Part shown: positions 36,814 to 47,720 of the stretch, in pieces | Layout of the letters: every line of letters begins with the position of its first letter | Numbering within the stretch: the stretch's first letter is position 1 | Assembly (NCBI GenBank): GCA_029449235.1 | Contig: JANATG010000010.1 | Span: 682,001-746,000 of the forward strand | Reading direction: 5' to 3' | DNA length: 64,000 bases | Source of the DNA: Linnemannia schmuckeri | Lineage: Eukaryota > Mortierellomycota > Mortierellomycetes > Mortierellales > Mortierellaceae | Program-made: the position numbers and the translations under genes | Notes under the pieces: generated by a model | Database searches by the model: none | What the model was told of the DNA's origin: nothing | What the model saw: the letters and a program-made list of their open reading frames with translations, nothing else

Positions 36814-38605
36814 TCACCAGTCGTCACCATCGTCCTGAAGGTTGGTAACAGCGCCGACGGCAAACATAGCAAGGTTGCTGGTCAGGTGCATTCCAAGCCC
36901 AGTGTATAGGCCACGTACTCCCCAAGAGCTGTACCAGGGTCTATCGACAAAAGTAACCTCACCATCACCCGACTTCTTACTCGAAAGACGCTTGTGCTGG
37001 CCACCCTCCTCTTGGATGATCTTGTACACACAGTCCATCACGCCAGCATACGGCCTCTTGCGAGTCTCAATCACTGTCTCGTACCGCTTGCCGGGGATCT
37101 TGGCCTGGATCTGGATCTGAAGACGCTTCCTGACCGTCTCCAGGGGCAGACGGATCAAAAGATCAAGCGTCTCCAAGCCCAACTCTGCAACCGAGAAAAG
37201 TAGAGGCGAATCTGAGGCTGAAATGTCGAAGACACGGTCAATCACCAAGGGAATAGAATTGGTGATGAGAGGAGTGAGGGTGTGGTAGAGAATTGTTGGG
37301 ACAAGGTTGACACCTCCCCAAAGCGCTGAAACTCCCTCCTCTGAGATGATGGTCGAAATGCAGTTGAGCATTCCTGTGTATTTCCTCTGAGCAGGATCTG
37401 CAGTCTGCACCACAAGTCTACAACCATGAATGTGTTCAACAATCTCGTTAGTCTACTGAAAGATAACGAGACAAAGTCGTTGTCGTTTTCGTACGCTCCA
37501 GAGTCCAGCTGTACATACCGTGTGCGAACCAATTCTAGAGGCGAGAGAATAAGTCCAACGACCAAGTGCGAGGTGACCATAGTCGCCATATTGGGTCCAA
37601 AGCGATCCAGGTGTACCAGTGGGATTGTGTCGTCGTACAAGTCAAATGTGTCGTTCAATGTCGCCTCCAACGTTGGCTGAGCGAACAAGTGAAGAATCTC
37701 GTAAACCCAGTTTGTGTATTGCCCTATGTCATTGAATAATGTGTGAACAGGATGTCCGTCATGTGTCTCCATGAATACCTAAGTCGCGATGATCCGCGGT
37801 TTACCAACGATTGTACTTACCCTTCCAGAGAGAGAACCATCCTTCCGTGGGATGCTTGACCAAGTCCGTTACAGTCTTCCAGACACCTCCTTCGATTGGA
37901 GCCAGCTGGAAGGCAGGTCTCGAGTCATCATCGTACAAATCTGCGCGGATAAGGTATCCCGACTGATCAATGTCCTTGCGCTCGTGAAAGACCGCAGCAC
38001 TAGGGTCGAGACGGTTGGCGTTGGATCGAGAAGCAGGAAAATCCTCGGCAGAAGCACCGCGTCGAGGGTTGCTAGAGTAATAGCCTCCCGAGCCTGATCC
38101 GCTGTTAAAGTACTCTTCTTCCTCTGCCTCTTCCTGAGCACGCCTGAACTCTTCGTCACGTCTCTCCTATATGTTCGAAGAAAAAAATAAACAACATGGT
38201 GAGATATGAAGATTTTGCAAGTAGTTGTCGCCAGGATAGCAGGGGCACATTAGACTTGATCTGATCAAGACTAACCTCGGCAGCACGCGAATCATCATTG
38301 CCAGATGTGCTTGCCCCGTCGTCGTTGGGCAAGTACTGAACTTGAAGCAGGGTTTGCGCATTCTCGAAGGGAGTCGCGATGGCCAGGGTCAAGTACTTGA
38401 TCATGCCATAGCTAAGCAGCTCGCGAGCAGCTTCCTGAGAGTTGAGTTCAGAATGGTGCGAGAGTTCTTCCTCGAGCTGAGAGGTGTGCTGGTAGTACTG
38501 CTGGAGAGGCGAGTCCAGAGGAGAGCCATAGTAGGGTCTCAGAGGGGTGGAGCTGTTGACGTTGGGTGCTCCTGTAGGAGGAGGAAAGTTGAATCCGGAT
38601 GCCAT
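36814..38605 (-). CDS. UGO1: Mitochondrial fusion protein Ugo1 (carrier-like)
   Basis: Fungal outer-membrane member of the mitochondrial carrier family that links the fusion GTPases Fzo1 and Mgm1 (family knowledge). Four exons: 38605-38276, 38166-37821, 37723-37519 and 37417-36814, in phase, 494 aa. Seen: RELLSYGMIKYLTLAIATPF (first carrier helix region), LLQVQYLPNDD, then an acidic linker with EEAEEEEYF. The conserved block reads WVYEILHLFAQPTLEATLND and DLYDDTIPLVHLD, and two carrier signatures follow, SPLELVRTR and LPLETVRKR. The repeats are degenerate compared with true solute carriers, as in Ugo1/SLC25A46. Exon 3 is chosen to begin at 37723, because splicing at the nearer AG would hit a stop. 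Confidence 0.9.
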
Positions 38606-38751
38606 GGTGTGTGATTGATCAAGAAGGAGGATGAAAGGAAAGGTGTCGTTTCTTGTGAGTACGCGAAAAATTGACTTTTGCGACCACACGTTCCCTCATT
38701 TTCGCACAGTCATATTTTCTTAAGCGCATTTATTAGAGATTAACAAGAGGG

Positions 38752-40174
38752 CTAGAATCCATATTTGGACTGAGTCTCTGCCTTGGTTTGCCGGCTGGAT
38801 GCCCAAGAGGCGCTCAACTGATGCTGATTTGCCTTGGCCTGGTATGCCAGCGACATGATGTTGTGCTTGCGCTTTTGTCCTGCCGTTGGTTTCAAATGCT
38901 ATTGGTTCGATAGATGAAAAATACGATAAGTGTTGTGCAAGTGAGAATAGCATACATGAATCGATATTGAGTAAACAGGGCAGTGTTACCTCTATGGAAG
39001 CCAGATCGATAGGCTTGGGCTGCGTTTGGCTGGAAGCGCTCATGGTCGCCCGCACTTGCTGGGCTTGACCCATCTGATCCTTAGCATAGATATCAATGAC
39101 ATTGATAGGCGCATCTCTTGCCTTTCTCATTCCCAATTTTTGCAACTACCACGTTGTTTGAAAAAATTGAACACGGATCAGTAATTGCCTCCTGACGATA
39201 CGATAACAAGAAGAAAGGCATCAAAGTGTGAGAGTAATTACCCCGACATCGTCAAGTTCGATCATGTTGGAACCTCGGTCTCCGATACTTGTAGCGCCAG
39301 TTGACGATTCAGCGTACTGTGCTCCTGTATAGGCTTCATTTGTTGAGTAGGCATATTGATCGTTTGCTGGATAGGCGTACTGATCGTTTGTTGGATATGC
39401 ATACTGATCATTCGTTGGGTAGGCGTACTGATCGTTGCTGGGGTAGGCATATTGCTCGTTGGATGCCGACACATCGACATAGGCTGCGCTCTTGGCCTGC
39501 TGCTCTTCGGTCGTCAATGGCTTCTTGTCGAAAAAGAGCGGGATATAAGAGTTGGATGCTGCCGGCTTTGACGAGGACCCTGAGCTACTACCGGTAGCAG
39601 CTGATCCGAGTGGGAAGAACGAAACGGGTCCTTCGTCGTCGTCATCGTCGTCATCCTCACTGTGAGTCTTTTCATCCTTTTTATCCACAACAGTCGGTGT
39701 TATCTTCTTGATAGCAGCAGGTGTGGGTTTCTTCACTGTCCTGGGCATAAATCCTGCCGTCTTTGCCGCAGCTTGTTTCAATCCTCCTCCTGCTGCTGCT
39801 GGTGGTGGTGCGTTCTTGGGTGCAGGAAGCATTGCAAACAACGCACCAACGCCTCCGGCTCCACCACTGTTGGCGGCTGCTGCAAGTCTCGCCTTTTTCC
39901 GAAACTCTGATTCCTCCTCCTCCGAGTCTGAGCCATCCTCCAGCGTCGGCATCGAACTGTACTTGCTGACCTTTGCCTGCCCTGTTGAGCTTCCTCCTCC
40001 AGACTTTGGTGGGGGCAGCAGACTTGAAAGCGAACTGATCTTGCCTGCTGTTGAACCTGACTGCATTGTTGCTGATGTCACTGTCGTCTGTTTTGTCGTG
40101 TGAGATGTAACGATGTGGCCAGACTCTGAGCCAGAGTCGTCAGAGTCCGATCCGTATGCTGCTAGTGCATCCAT
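38752..40174 (-). CDS. PRCC-domain protein
   Basis: Three exons: 40174-39242, 39145-38990 and 38898-38752, in phase, 411 aa. The C-terminus has the conserved PRCC signature: LGMRKARDAPINVIDI..., then QKRKHNIMSLAYQAKA, ending TQSKYGF. Human PRCC is nuclear, interacts with MAD2B and co-purifies with splicing factors (family knowledge); the fungal role is not established to me. The N-terminus opens with MDALAAYGSDSDDSGSESG, then Ser/Pro-rich text and an acidic run (DDDDDDDE). Before the conserved tail sits a tandem array of about six YAYP-type heptamers/octamers (QYAYPTND). The two short last exons hold the most conserved residues. Confidence 0.85.
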
Positions 40175-40983
40175 GAGTATTATAATGTATGATGTGAAAT
40201 TCGAAGAAAAAAGTGTAGTACTCGTGGCAGTTTAACAAAAAAAAAAAAAGAGGCATTCGAGTTACGCAGGTTACATTTAACTTTATCAAGGTTTTTGCGA
40301 GCGTCATTTTAGCAAGGTTTTACCTTTTCATTATACACAGGCCAAAACATCGACAGTATTAGTGAATAAAATAGTCTTTGGAAATCAGGAATTTTTTTTT
40401 GTTTATGAGAAATTTATTGCGTCGTGGGCAGACCTCTGGTCTGTTGCTGTTTTTGGTTAGTTCCTTGTCAATTATGAGTATTTTGTTAAGCAAATCCTCT
40501 GTAGCTGACAAGGTCTAACCAAAAACAAACATCAGACCAGACCTCTGGTCGTGGGTGTGCGTGCAGTATCTGTGCAAAATTCTCAGTCACTCTGAGAAAT
40601 TTCTCAGCTCAATACCACAGGTATGATTATTGCTCACTTAAGGAAAGCAGTCCGATTCTCACCCATCTTTTGTCTATACCAAGGTATATGTCCGTGTGTT
40701 GATCTGATTGGCTGCCATGATTTGTAGTGTGTTGAGCGTGTTGAAGGCAGGTTGTCGGGTTGTCGGGGTCATAGGGATCTTTTTTTTTTTTTATATCTTT
40801 TTTTTAACCATGACTCATGCTTACTTTCTGCTCCTTCCTTGCTATATCCATACAAAAACACACACACACACCTACCTTCAGTCTCCAGTCTCCAACTTAC
40901 CATTTCCAACTTCAACAATCACCTACAATTAACCACCACCACAAACAAGGCCCGAGTCGAGTCGCGTCTCATTCAAACGCAAG
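40175..40983. other. Intergenic with imperfect inverted repeat
   Basis: Upstream of the PRCC gene on the minus strand and of the Crypton ORF on the plus strand. It carries the inverted repeat listed separately at 40430-40551, a poly-A run near 40240, and a CA-rich leader at about 40855-40875. Confidence 0.5.
40430..40551. repeat. Imperfect inverted repeat, MITE-like
   Basis: The left arm (GACCTCTGGTCTG, then TTTTTGGTTAG and CCTTGTCA) is mirrored on the right by TGACAAGG, CTAACCAAAAA and CAGACCAGACCTCTGGTC. The two arms flank about 40 bases. The outer word is itself nearly palindromic and is followed or preceded by GTGGG on each side. It could be a short non-autonomous DNA element or a terminal structure of the neighbouring Crypton, although Cryptons normally lack terminal inverted repeats. 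Confidence 0.6.
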
Positions 40984-43900
40984 ATGACAAAAAGAACAAG
41001 ATCAAACAAAGTGGTCGCGCCGCCTAAGCAGGGAACATCAGCATCGCATATATATATACAAGCGCATGACCAACCACAGGAAGAACCAGATCAAGAATTA
41101 CTGGAGGCATTAGCGTTTTTTCAACAATCACAAGAAAACCGACCTCACCCACCACAGCAAGAACCGGTGCAACAACTATCTCAGGAACAGTAGGCAGCAG
41201 CAGCAGCAACAGCAACAGCAATTCAACAACTAAGACAGATATCAACTCAACAATCAAAGTCTCAGGAACAGGTGCACGTTACATCTTCATCAGCTCTCTC
41301 TAGGGCTTTAACAGGGGGAGTGAAACGCAAGATCACAGGTATTAACTCCCTCATTCAGCGAATATATTGTAGTCGGTCTAGCTGGCGTTTTTTTTATGGT
41401 AATATCCTTACTTTGAATCTAACTCCGTCGTTTAGGCACTGTTACCAGTGGTCCCCTTTCCTGTTACTCTCCCGCCCCGACAACAACTTTTGAAGAACCT
41501 GTATCAGAGGATTCGGCGTCTGATTCGGCATCTGATTCGGCGTCCGGTTCGGAATCGAGTCAACACGCTCGGCCCCCAAAAAGAACGCGAGGGCGTCCAA
41601 GCACGTCTCTTGACGCCAAAGTTGACATCGGACGTATGTATCCAGCTAACTAACAAAACAAGCGGTAGCATGCAATTAGTTCCTTTTTTTGAATGGATGA
41701 GTGGATGGACAATACCTTTAACATCTCTTGCTCGGCATTTTTATCTCTAGGAGAGTTTGACTCACTGATGAGAATGCTATCGACATTTCGAAACGCCCAC
41801 GTTGTCGTAGAAAGGGAAGGCTGTAAAAGCGGTAGCGGCTCGACAGCACACGAATTGCATCAGAAAGGAACAAGAATTCGCCAGCAGGGCATTGAATTCC
41901 AAAACGAAAACTTGTCTCGCAACACCAAAGCGGCATATTTAACCTACCTCAACTACTTTAAGGTAAAAACATGTAGTGTTGTTATCCAATGATCTTGACT
42001 TAAAAGTGTGGTCCACGCCCATTTGCAGTTCATAATAATTCTCACCTTCGAATATATGTACATTTGTTTTTAAACTTAGGACTTTTGCGATAAAACATAC
42101 GAGTTTGAGCAGGACTCCCGGTATGAGGTCTATGAAGAGAAAGTCCTCGTGTTTTTCAAGGAGCACATGTTTGTGAAAAAGTTCAAGAAGGTATTTAGAG
42201 GCGACAGCACCAAAGACGTCAGGGTAGCCATTGCGTTGGTACCTAGGGTATCCAAGGCCAAGCGTTCACCAGTCGATTTGCGCAAATGTAAGTTTACGAA
42301 ATCGATGAAGAGCGACGAAAATGAATGACATGAACTTTAAGCATCATTAAGTGCAAGATTATTTAAAAGTTGACATGCTAATGTTAACTTTTCTGTCTAT
42401 TGCCACTGTGATTGTGGACTCATCCGCCAGATCTGGAAGGACTTCCAAAGCAATCAGACGGGTCCAGGATCCTGGAGGTACTCTGCGAACGTCCGACTAT
42501 GGATCAAGCACTCAAGGCGATCGTCCATTTGCAAACACGGCAAATCAATCGTATCCTCAATCCCAACGAAGCACCGCATTTGCGAAGGTGTAAGTCAATT
42601 AAGGACACTCTTGACAAATACGAAAGCGATCTTCTGTTCGGCGTTCTGGTCAACTATCGCAACTGGTCTGCCTCCTGCTCAATCAGAAATACATACACAA
42701 CCGACGAGCATCTAAGGCGAGTGAGACGACAGAGAGTTGAGATTATACAAGAACAGTGAATTGTGGACAACCAAATACAAATTTCTTATGTAAAAATTGC
42801 ATCTTCAGATGTCTTTTAGACGCCTGGCAACAGCCCGTGTCAGAAACATCGTCCGCGATGAGACTACATCTCTCATTAGCGATTAGGCATGCTATGGTCC
42901 TGAGAGACGAGGACCTTCGAGGACTCACATACTCTGACATTTTCATGGATCCTGCCACCAATGTAATGGAAGGTACTCAGCGGCTTGTTTATTTGATGGC
43001 AACTTTCCACAAGGGCAAAACCAATCGGACAGGCAAGACTCTATATGGTGTGTCTTGTAGGCATGCTGATGTACGCCGCTGCAGTGTTGGCGCGCTTGGG
43101 TTTTACTTTTACGACCTGTTCCATGTAAGTCTGCTCACTTTCCTATTTTTTTTTGGATTGGTGTAATAACCTACAGTTCCAACACACACTGACACGTGCC
43201 TTTCATGAACTTATGTTTATTCGCGCCTTGTTGATATAACTCCAGGTCAAACGTGAAACTCTGCCGGATTTTGAAGACCCTGCTTGGATTAGTACAAAAC
43301 TTATCCACGCCTGGCCTAATGTAAAGGACCCGGTATCCTATGAGAGCCAAAGAGACGCGACTAGGAGCTGTTTCCAACGTCAGCGCGTGTCGTGCCGTCA
43401 CATTACTCATTCTGGTCGTCATAGCGGTGCAGCCGAGGCTAAGATGTTGCGAATCAGGCGAGAGGACATCAGGAAGGCAGGTCGTTGGATACAACACACC
43501 AGCAAAATGGACATGTACTATGATGACGAGCCCGCCTACTATTTTGCAGTTCAGATGGCTGGATTCCTTGGCGGACAGGTACCGTTTCATCTCAAGCGGA
43601 ACGAGATTTCGCCTAACTTGGACCTGCAACGACAAATTTTTCCATTCATCGAGACTGCATTCGGACCTCCAGGCAGCCCAGAATACGACGAATGGCAGAA
43701 GGAGTGCCTACAACAAATGGAGGAGAAGAATGCCAACAATTCATCCCAGCTCAGTGGCGTTCTACCTCTACAATACGACCCGAGCGCCCGAGGTTTTGTC
43801 CCATCCAACACTCGACAATCTGACCTAACGAAAAAATGTTTTTTAAAAGCCCTTCTTCGTCTACGACGAGTGATCCTTCAGGATGCTGCAGACTACTTGT

Positions 43901-44999
43901 GCAGCTTCAAGGAAGTTGAATCGCCTCTACTGGCCTTCGGGTGTTTAGGACGCCAGCTTTCGAGGCCTTCAAAGAGCAGGTTAAGGATGTGCTGAGCTCG
44001 CAGGATGTGGCAATGGCCGAGGATATGCATCCTAATGTGAGGATGGTTCTGCAGGATCAGCAGCGGCTCATCGTTCGGCAAGGGCAGATAATGGGAAGGC
44101 CTCCTGGGACCTTTGAAAGCATGGAACGCGACCTGCAAGAACTTCGGAGCACAGCGGCTGAACGCCTGGATCAAGCCATGATGTATTGGGATACCGTGTT
44201 TGACTATGGCATGGACGTTTTCAAGGAGACTGCTTTCCGAATTGAGTCCAAGTTGGGCTATCTAATCGCTCGGCTGGGTCCCTCCATCTCCGACTTTGCT
44301 GGCTCTCGCATGCCATCATCATCCTCATTTCCGTGGGAACATGGTCATGGTTTCGCTTCCACTCTATCAGTACGTACTCCTTTCAGCATTCAATCCCAAT
44401 CTGAGCAACCTGCTCCTCCTTTTCCTCGAAGACTCGCTCCAGCGCCGATGGCAGCACTAATGCCTCCAAGATGGGCCCCTACAGTTGCCCAGTCCCAGCC
44501 CCAGTCCCAGCCCCAGTCCCAGCCCCAGTCCCAGTCCCAGTCTCAACCCCAACCGAGGCCTCTTCCGCAAGCCATGTCTGCGCGTCCGCAGTCATCAGTA
44601 ACAACGACCACAACCGCAACCGCTACCACCACGACCACCTGCGTAACTACTGGCGGTGTTACAGTTAACTACAGGCTAGGAAGCGTTGCTGCTATCTGGG
44701 AAGAGTATCAAGAATTCGAGCGGGAACGAGAAAGGTCGAGGACGATATCACTTGGCATTAGCAGGAAACACCAAAAACAGCTCAACAACAAAAAGCGGGT
44801 CATTGAGGAGGTCAAGCATCTTGCGGCCCAAAACAGAGCGAACGATGCCAGCCTGAGCCAGGAGGATGCCATTCAAAGGGCGTTGTTAGAACTCGATTCA
44901 TTGTTCAAGATGCGCTCATGGACTGTTAATCAGCTTGTCAATTATTGCCGAGATCAGGTGGGCGAGAGGAAAAGAAAAGCCATAATTATGTCCGCGTAA
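40984..44999 (+). mobile_element. Crypton DNA transposon, tyrosine recombinase gene, damaged
   Basis: One interrupted gene coding for a Crypton-type tyrosine recombinase. Inferred exons: 40984-41338, 41436-41633, 41751-41963, 42080-42287, 42431-42755, 42809-43124, and 43246 onward. The N-terminus is Gln-rich, followed by an AT-hook-like KRTRGRPSTS. The core region has LRDEDLRGL (first catalytic Arg), THSGRHSGAAEA (His-x-x-Arg), KAGRW and DMYY (candidate catalytic Tyr). The C-terminal region (SVAAIWEEYQEF, ending near KRKAIIMS) resembles the GCR1_C DNA-binding domain that accompanies fungal Cryptons. Lesions: an in-frame TAG at 41191-41193 in a CAG-rich tract, and a one-base frameshift near 43935-43940 in a short G run; the reading frame resumes as VFRTPAFEAFKEQV. 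Such elements move by recombination of a circular intermediate. The element ends are not resolved. Confidence 0.85.
44478..44550 (+). repeat. CCCAGT/CAGCCC microsatellite in the Crypton ORF
   Basis: Tandem CAGTCCCAGCCC-type units coding for Gln-Ser/Pro-Gln repeats inside the C-terminal half of the Crypton protein. Low-complexity spacer between recombinase core and GCR1_C-like domain. Confidence 0.8.
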
Positions 45000-45434
45000 G
45001 TTTTTTAAAAATATACGTTAACATATTCCAAACAAACGGAAATGGATGAGTGAGCGAGAAAACTGTTATTTGAGAATGATAAAATAGAAGAATATAGTGT
45101 AGGATATAGGTAGAGGATGACAATAGTAAAAGTCTCATTATGTAAATAGGAGAAGGTGCAAAGGCAGCGAAAAAAAGATGAGAAAGAAAGTATGTATATG
45201 TAGATATGGGAGATGGAATGAGGAACGAACACAGGAATGGAGCCATGGGCAAACCATGGGCATAGAAAAAATAGAGAGAGGTCCTCTTAACCCCGAATTC
45301 CAGGTACAACGTTAAAGTAAAAGGTAAGAGACTGGAGATGTAGAATGTGACACTTGGCCAGTATACTTTCACCGGGCAGTCTTCACCGTTCAAAAAGATA
45401 TAAAAATAAATGCGTTCCAAAAGAGGCATAGAAG
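45000..45434. other. AT-rich spacer after the Crypton
   Basis: No gene. A 170-codon frame on the minus strand (45498-44986) consists of hydrophobic low-complexity text and crosses into the neighbouring fold-back element; I treat it as chance. This stretch may include the 3' UTR and end of the Crypton. Confidence 0.5.
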
Positions 45435-46541
45435 CTAAAGTGCGCCATAAAAGTGATCCACCTTTTTGTGAATTCTGCCTTTTTTTTGAAATGCTCATTC
45501 ACCAATGTTCCACCTGGCTCCCAGATTCCTGTCATTCATTCTCTTGATTCGCAGCCTCATTCATTACCACTTACCTTTTTTTGCAGGGACCTCCATCGGC
45601 TCATCGCCGAAATTGAAATGCAGATCTTAGATGGATCACTTTTGTAGAAATTGCACAATCAATGCTTTTTTTTGAGTCTATGGGTTTTTGTTCTTTTAAG
45701 TCAACCCCAAACTGTAATCAACTACTCTCCTTCTCCTTTACGACCTTTTGTCAGAGTTTGGAGTCCTTGCTCAATGTTTTTTATATTCGACCTATAGAGG
45801 TGATTTTACATGGGTTTAGCATGGAATAAGCGGTTTTTTTAAAACCACAGCCCCAATGCACATCCTAGCAATGTATTGAAATGGTATTCATAAAGAGAGA
45901 ATATAGCGGAATCTAGAAGTAAGAGTTGTAGAAAGCTAATAGTTTCAAACAAATTGTAATGTCGAAAAGAAGTGACAATCATATAAGCTTCCTATAGCTC
46001 AGATCTACTTTTACTTGTATCTTCCGTAAACGAAGCAGCGGCCCCATATATTTTTTTTTCTAGATTTCACTACATTTCCTCTTTATGAATACCTTTTTAA
46101 TACATTGCTAGGATGTGCATTGGGGCTGTGGTTTTAAAAAAACCGCTTATTCCATGCTAAACCCATGTAAAATCACCTCTATAGGTCGAATATAAAAAAC
46201 ATTGAGCAAGGACTCCAAACTCTGACAAAAGGTCGTAAAGGAGAAGGAGAGTAGTTGATTACAGTTTGGGGTTGACTTAAAAGAACAAAAACCCATAGAC
46301 TCAAAAAAAAGCATTGATTGTGCAATTTCTACAAAAGTGATCCATCTAAGATCTGCATTTCAATTTCGGCGATGAGCCGATGGAGGTCCCTGCAAAAAAA
46401 GGTAAGTGGTAATGAATGAGGCTGCGAATCAAGAGAATGAATGACAGGAATCTGGGAGCCAGGTGGAACATTGGTGAATGAGCATTTCAAAAAAAAGGCA
46501 GAATTCACAAAAAGGTGGATCACTTTTATGGCGCACTTTAG
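45435..46541. mobile_element. Fold-back element with near-identical ~450-bp arms
   Basis: The sequence from 45435 (CTAAAGTGCGCCATAAAAG) is repeated in reverse complement ending at 46541. The outer 445 bases or so match almost base for base. Similarity then fades through about 45923 on the left and 46053 on the right, around a short AT-rich centre. The two arms yield the same 63-aa frame on opposite strands (45453-45647 and 46329-46523), which shows the symmetry; it is not taken as a gene. The right end abuts a Ty3/gypsy RT fragment at the DGSLR codons. I could not find a clear target-site duplication. Confidence 0.85.
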
Positions 46542-46677
46542 TCGTAGAGAACCGTCCTTCTTCTTGACGAATAGTACCGGAGCAGCCCAGGGCGACGTAG
46601 AGGCCTGAATGTAACCCAGCTCGAGCAGCTCATCCAACTGCTCTCGTAGAGCACGAAGCTCCAGCGGCGACATCTTG
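46542..46677 (-). mobile_element. Ty3/gypsy reverse-transcriptase fragment
   Basis: Minus-strand scrap of about 45 codons: MSPLELRALREQLDELL, GYIQASTSPWAAPVLF and VKKKDGSLR. This is the well known start of the Ty3/gypsy RT domain. It is cut at the 3' side by the fold-back element and at the 5' side by the LTR that begins at 46679, so no more of the pol gene is present. Confidence 0.9.
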
Positions 46678-46678
46678 T

Positions 46679-47015
46679 TGTCGCGTCCTAGGCTCAGATG
46701 TCGCGTCCTAGGCTTAGATGTCGCGTCCTAGGCTCAAGGCAGCATATACATTAATTATTATGCAGCAAGGCTTTAGTGCATTAATTAATATGCATCCAGG
46801 CTGCTCCTGCAGAAATAATTTATTAAGAGCCCAGATAGCCAGTATAAGTAGCCATAGTTTAACGTAGCTTGTTCCATACCTAGTAACTTGAATACACTTC
46901 GTCAATACCTTGCAACCCATCTCTCTCTCTCTCTCATCTTCCCCCACCCACCATACCTCCAGTCTCTGTCCTGAGAAAGGTCAACCTCGCCTGGTTCTAG
47001 TTCGGATTCTCGACA
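46679..47015. mobile_element. LTR, left member of an inverted LTR pair
   Basis: Begins TGTCGCGTCC and ends TCTCGACA, with the TG...CA ends of an LTR. It is 337 bp long. The outer end holds three tandem copies of a 20-mer (TGTCGCGTCCTAGGCTCAGA with one variant). The right member is its reverse complement with two copies of the 20-mer, which accounts for the 20-bp size difference. Contains a CT microsatellite. An open 77-codon frame inside (46947-46714) is duplicated in the other LTR and is not considered a gene. Confidence 0.85.
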
Positions 47016-47058
47016 CTTGTAGGCCTTCTTGGCCACAGGTGCTGCATCTCCAGTGGGG

Positions 47059-47375
47059 TGTCGAGAATCCGAACTAGAACCAGGCGAGGTTGACCTTTCT
47101 CAGGACAGAGACTGGAGGTATGGTGGGTGGGGGAAGATGAGAGAGAGAGAGAGATGGGTTGCAAGGTATTGACGAAGTGTATTCAAGTTACTAGGTATGG
47201 AACAAGCTACGTTAAACTATGGCTACTTATACTGGCTATCTGGGCTCTTAATAAATTATTTCTGCAGGAGCAGCCTGGATGCATATTAATTAATGCACTA
47301 AAGCCTTGCTGCATAATAATTAATGTATATGCTGCCTTGAGCCTAGGACGCGACATCTGAGCCTAGGACGCGACA
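47059..47375. mobile_element. LTR, right member of the inverted pair
   Basis: 317 bp, reverse complement of 46679-47015 apart from one fewer 20-mer. Only 43 bp (47016-47058) separate the two LTRs, so no internal coding region is left. The flanks 46674-46678 and 47376-47380 do not match as a target-site duplication. On the right it cuts into LINE copy C. Confidence 0.85.
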
Positions 47376-47530
47376 GTCGGCACAGGCAGGTCGAATAAAG
47401 GTCCGATTTGCGCGCTTGCATAGAGTTCAAAGTGGGCAACATGCCATGCAGCTTCTTGATGTAATGTGTGCGTTGGTGAGAGTCCTTGCTGTTGCTGTAA
47501 AATGTAAAGACGGCTCGTCTGCCATGAACA
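47376..47530 (-). mobile_element. LINE copy C, internal fragment
   Basis: Reads RRAVFTFYSNSKDSHQRT and KLHGMLPTLNSMQARKSDLY, ending CLCR at the LTR, the same segment as in copies A (near 48600) and B (near 51800). It is cut on the 3' side by the LTR and split on the other side by insertion of copy A. A small continuation remains at about 50708-50731. Confidence 0.8.
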
Positions 47531-47720
47531 TTTTTTTTTTTTTTTTTTGTACACAATTTTATTTCTCTGACAAACAGTACAAAGGAGGCATTTGGAAGTA
47601 AAGGGGACTACAGACCAAACTCTTCAGTACACCATCCGCCAGTCACAGTCCGACCCGGAGCCTGGCTCTGCGCAACAATTGTCGCTGCTCTTCACAGCAA
47701 AAACGGAAGACAAAATAAAA

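Noticed and set aside
37724..37820. Acceptor nearer to exon 2 of UGO1 (about 37780)
   Set aside because: Splicing there gives a stop after six codons; the acceptor before 37723 gives the conserved WVYEILHLF block in frame.
44986..45498. 170-codon minus-strand hydrophobic frame beyond the Crypton
   Set aside because: Overlaps the Crypton end and the fold-back arm, with no domain.
45453..46673. Shared 63-aa frame on both strands, on one side fused to a Ty3/gypsy RT start
   Set aside because: The shared part is the fold-back arm; the fusion to the RT text is an accident of insertion.
46714..47360. Two identical 77-aa frames in opposite directions
   Set aside because: They come from the inverted LTR pair and not from genes.
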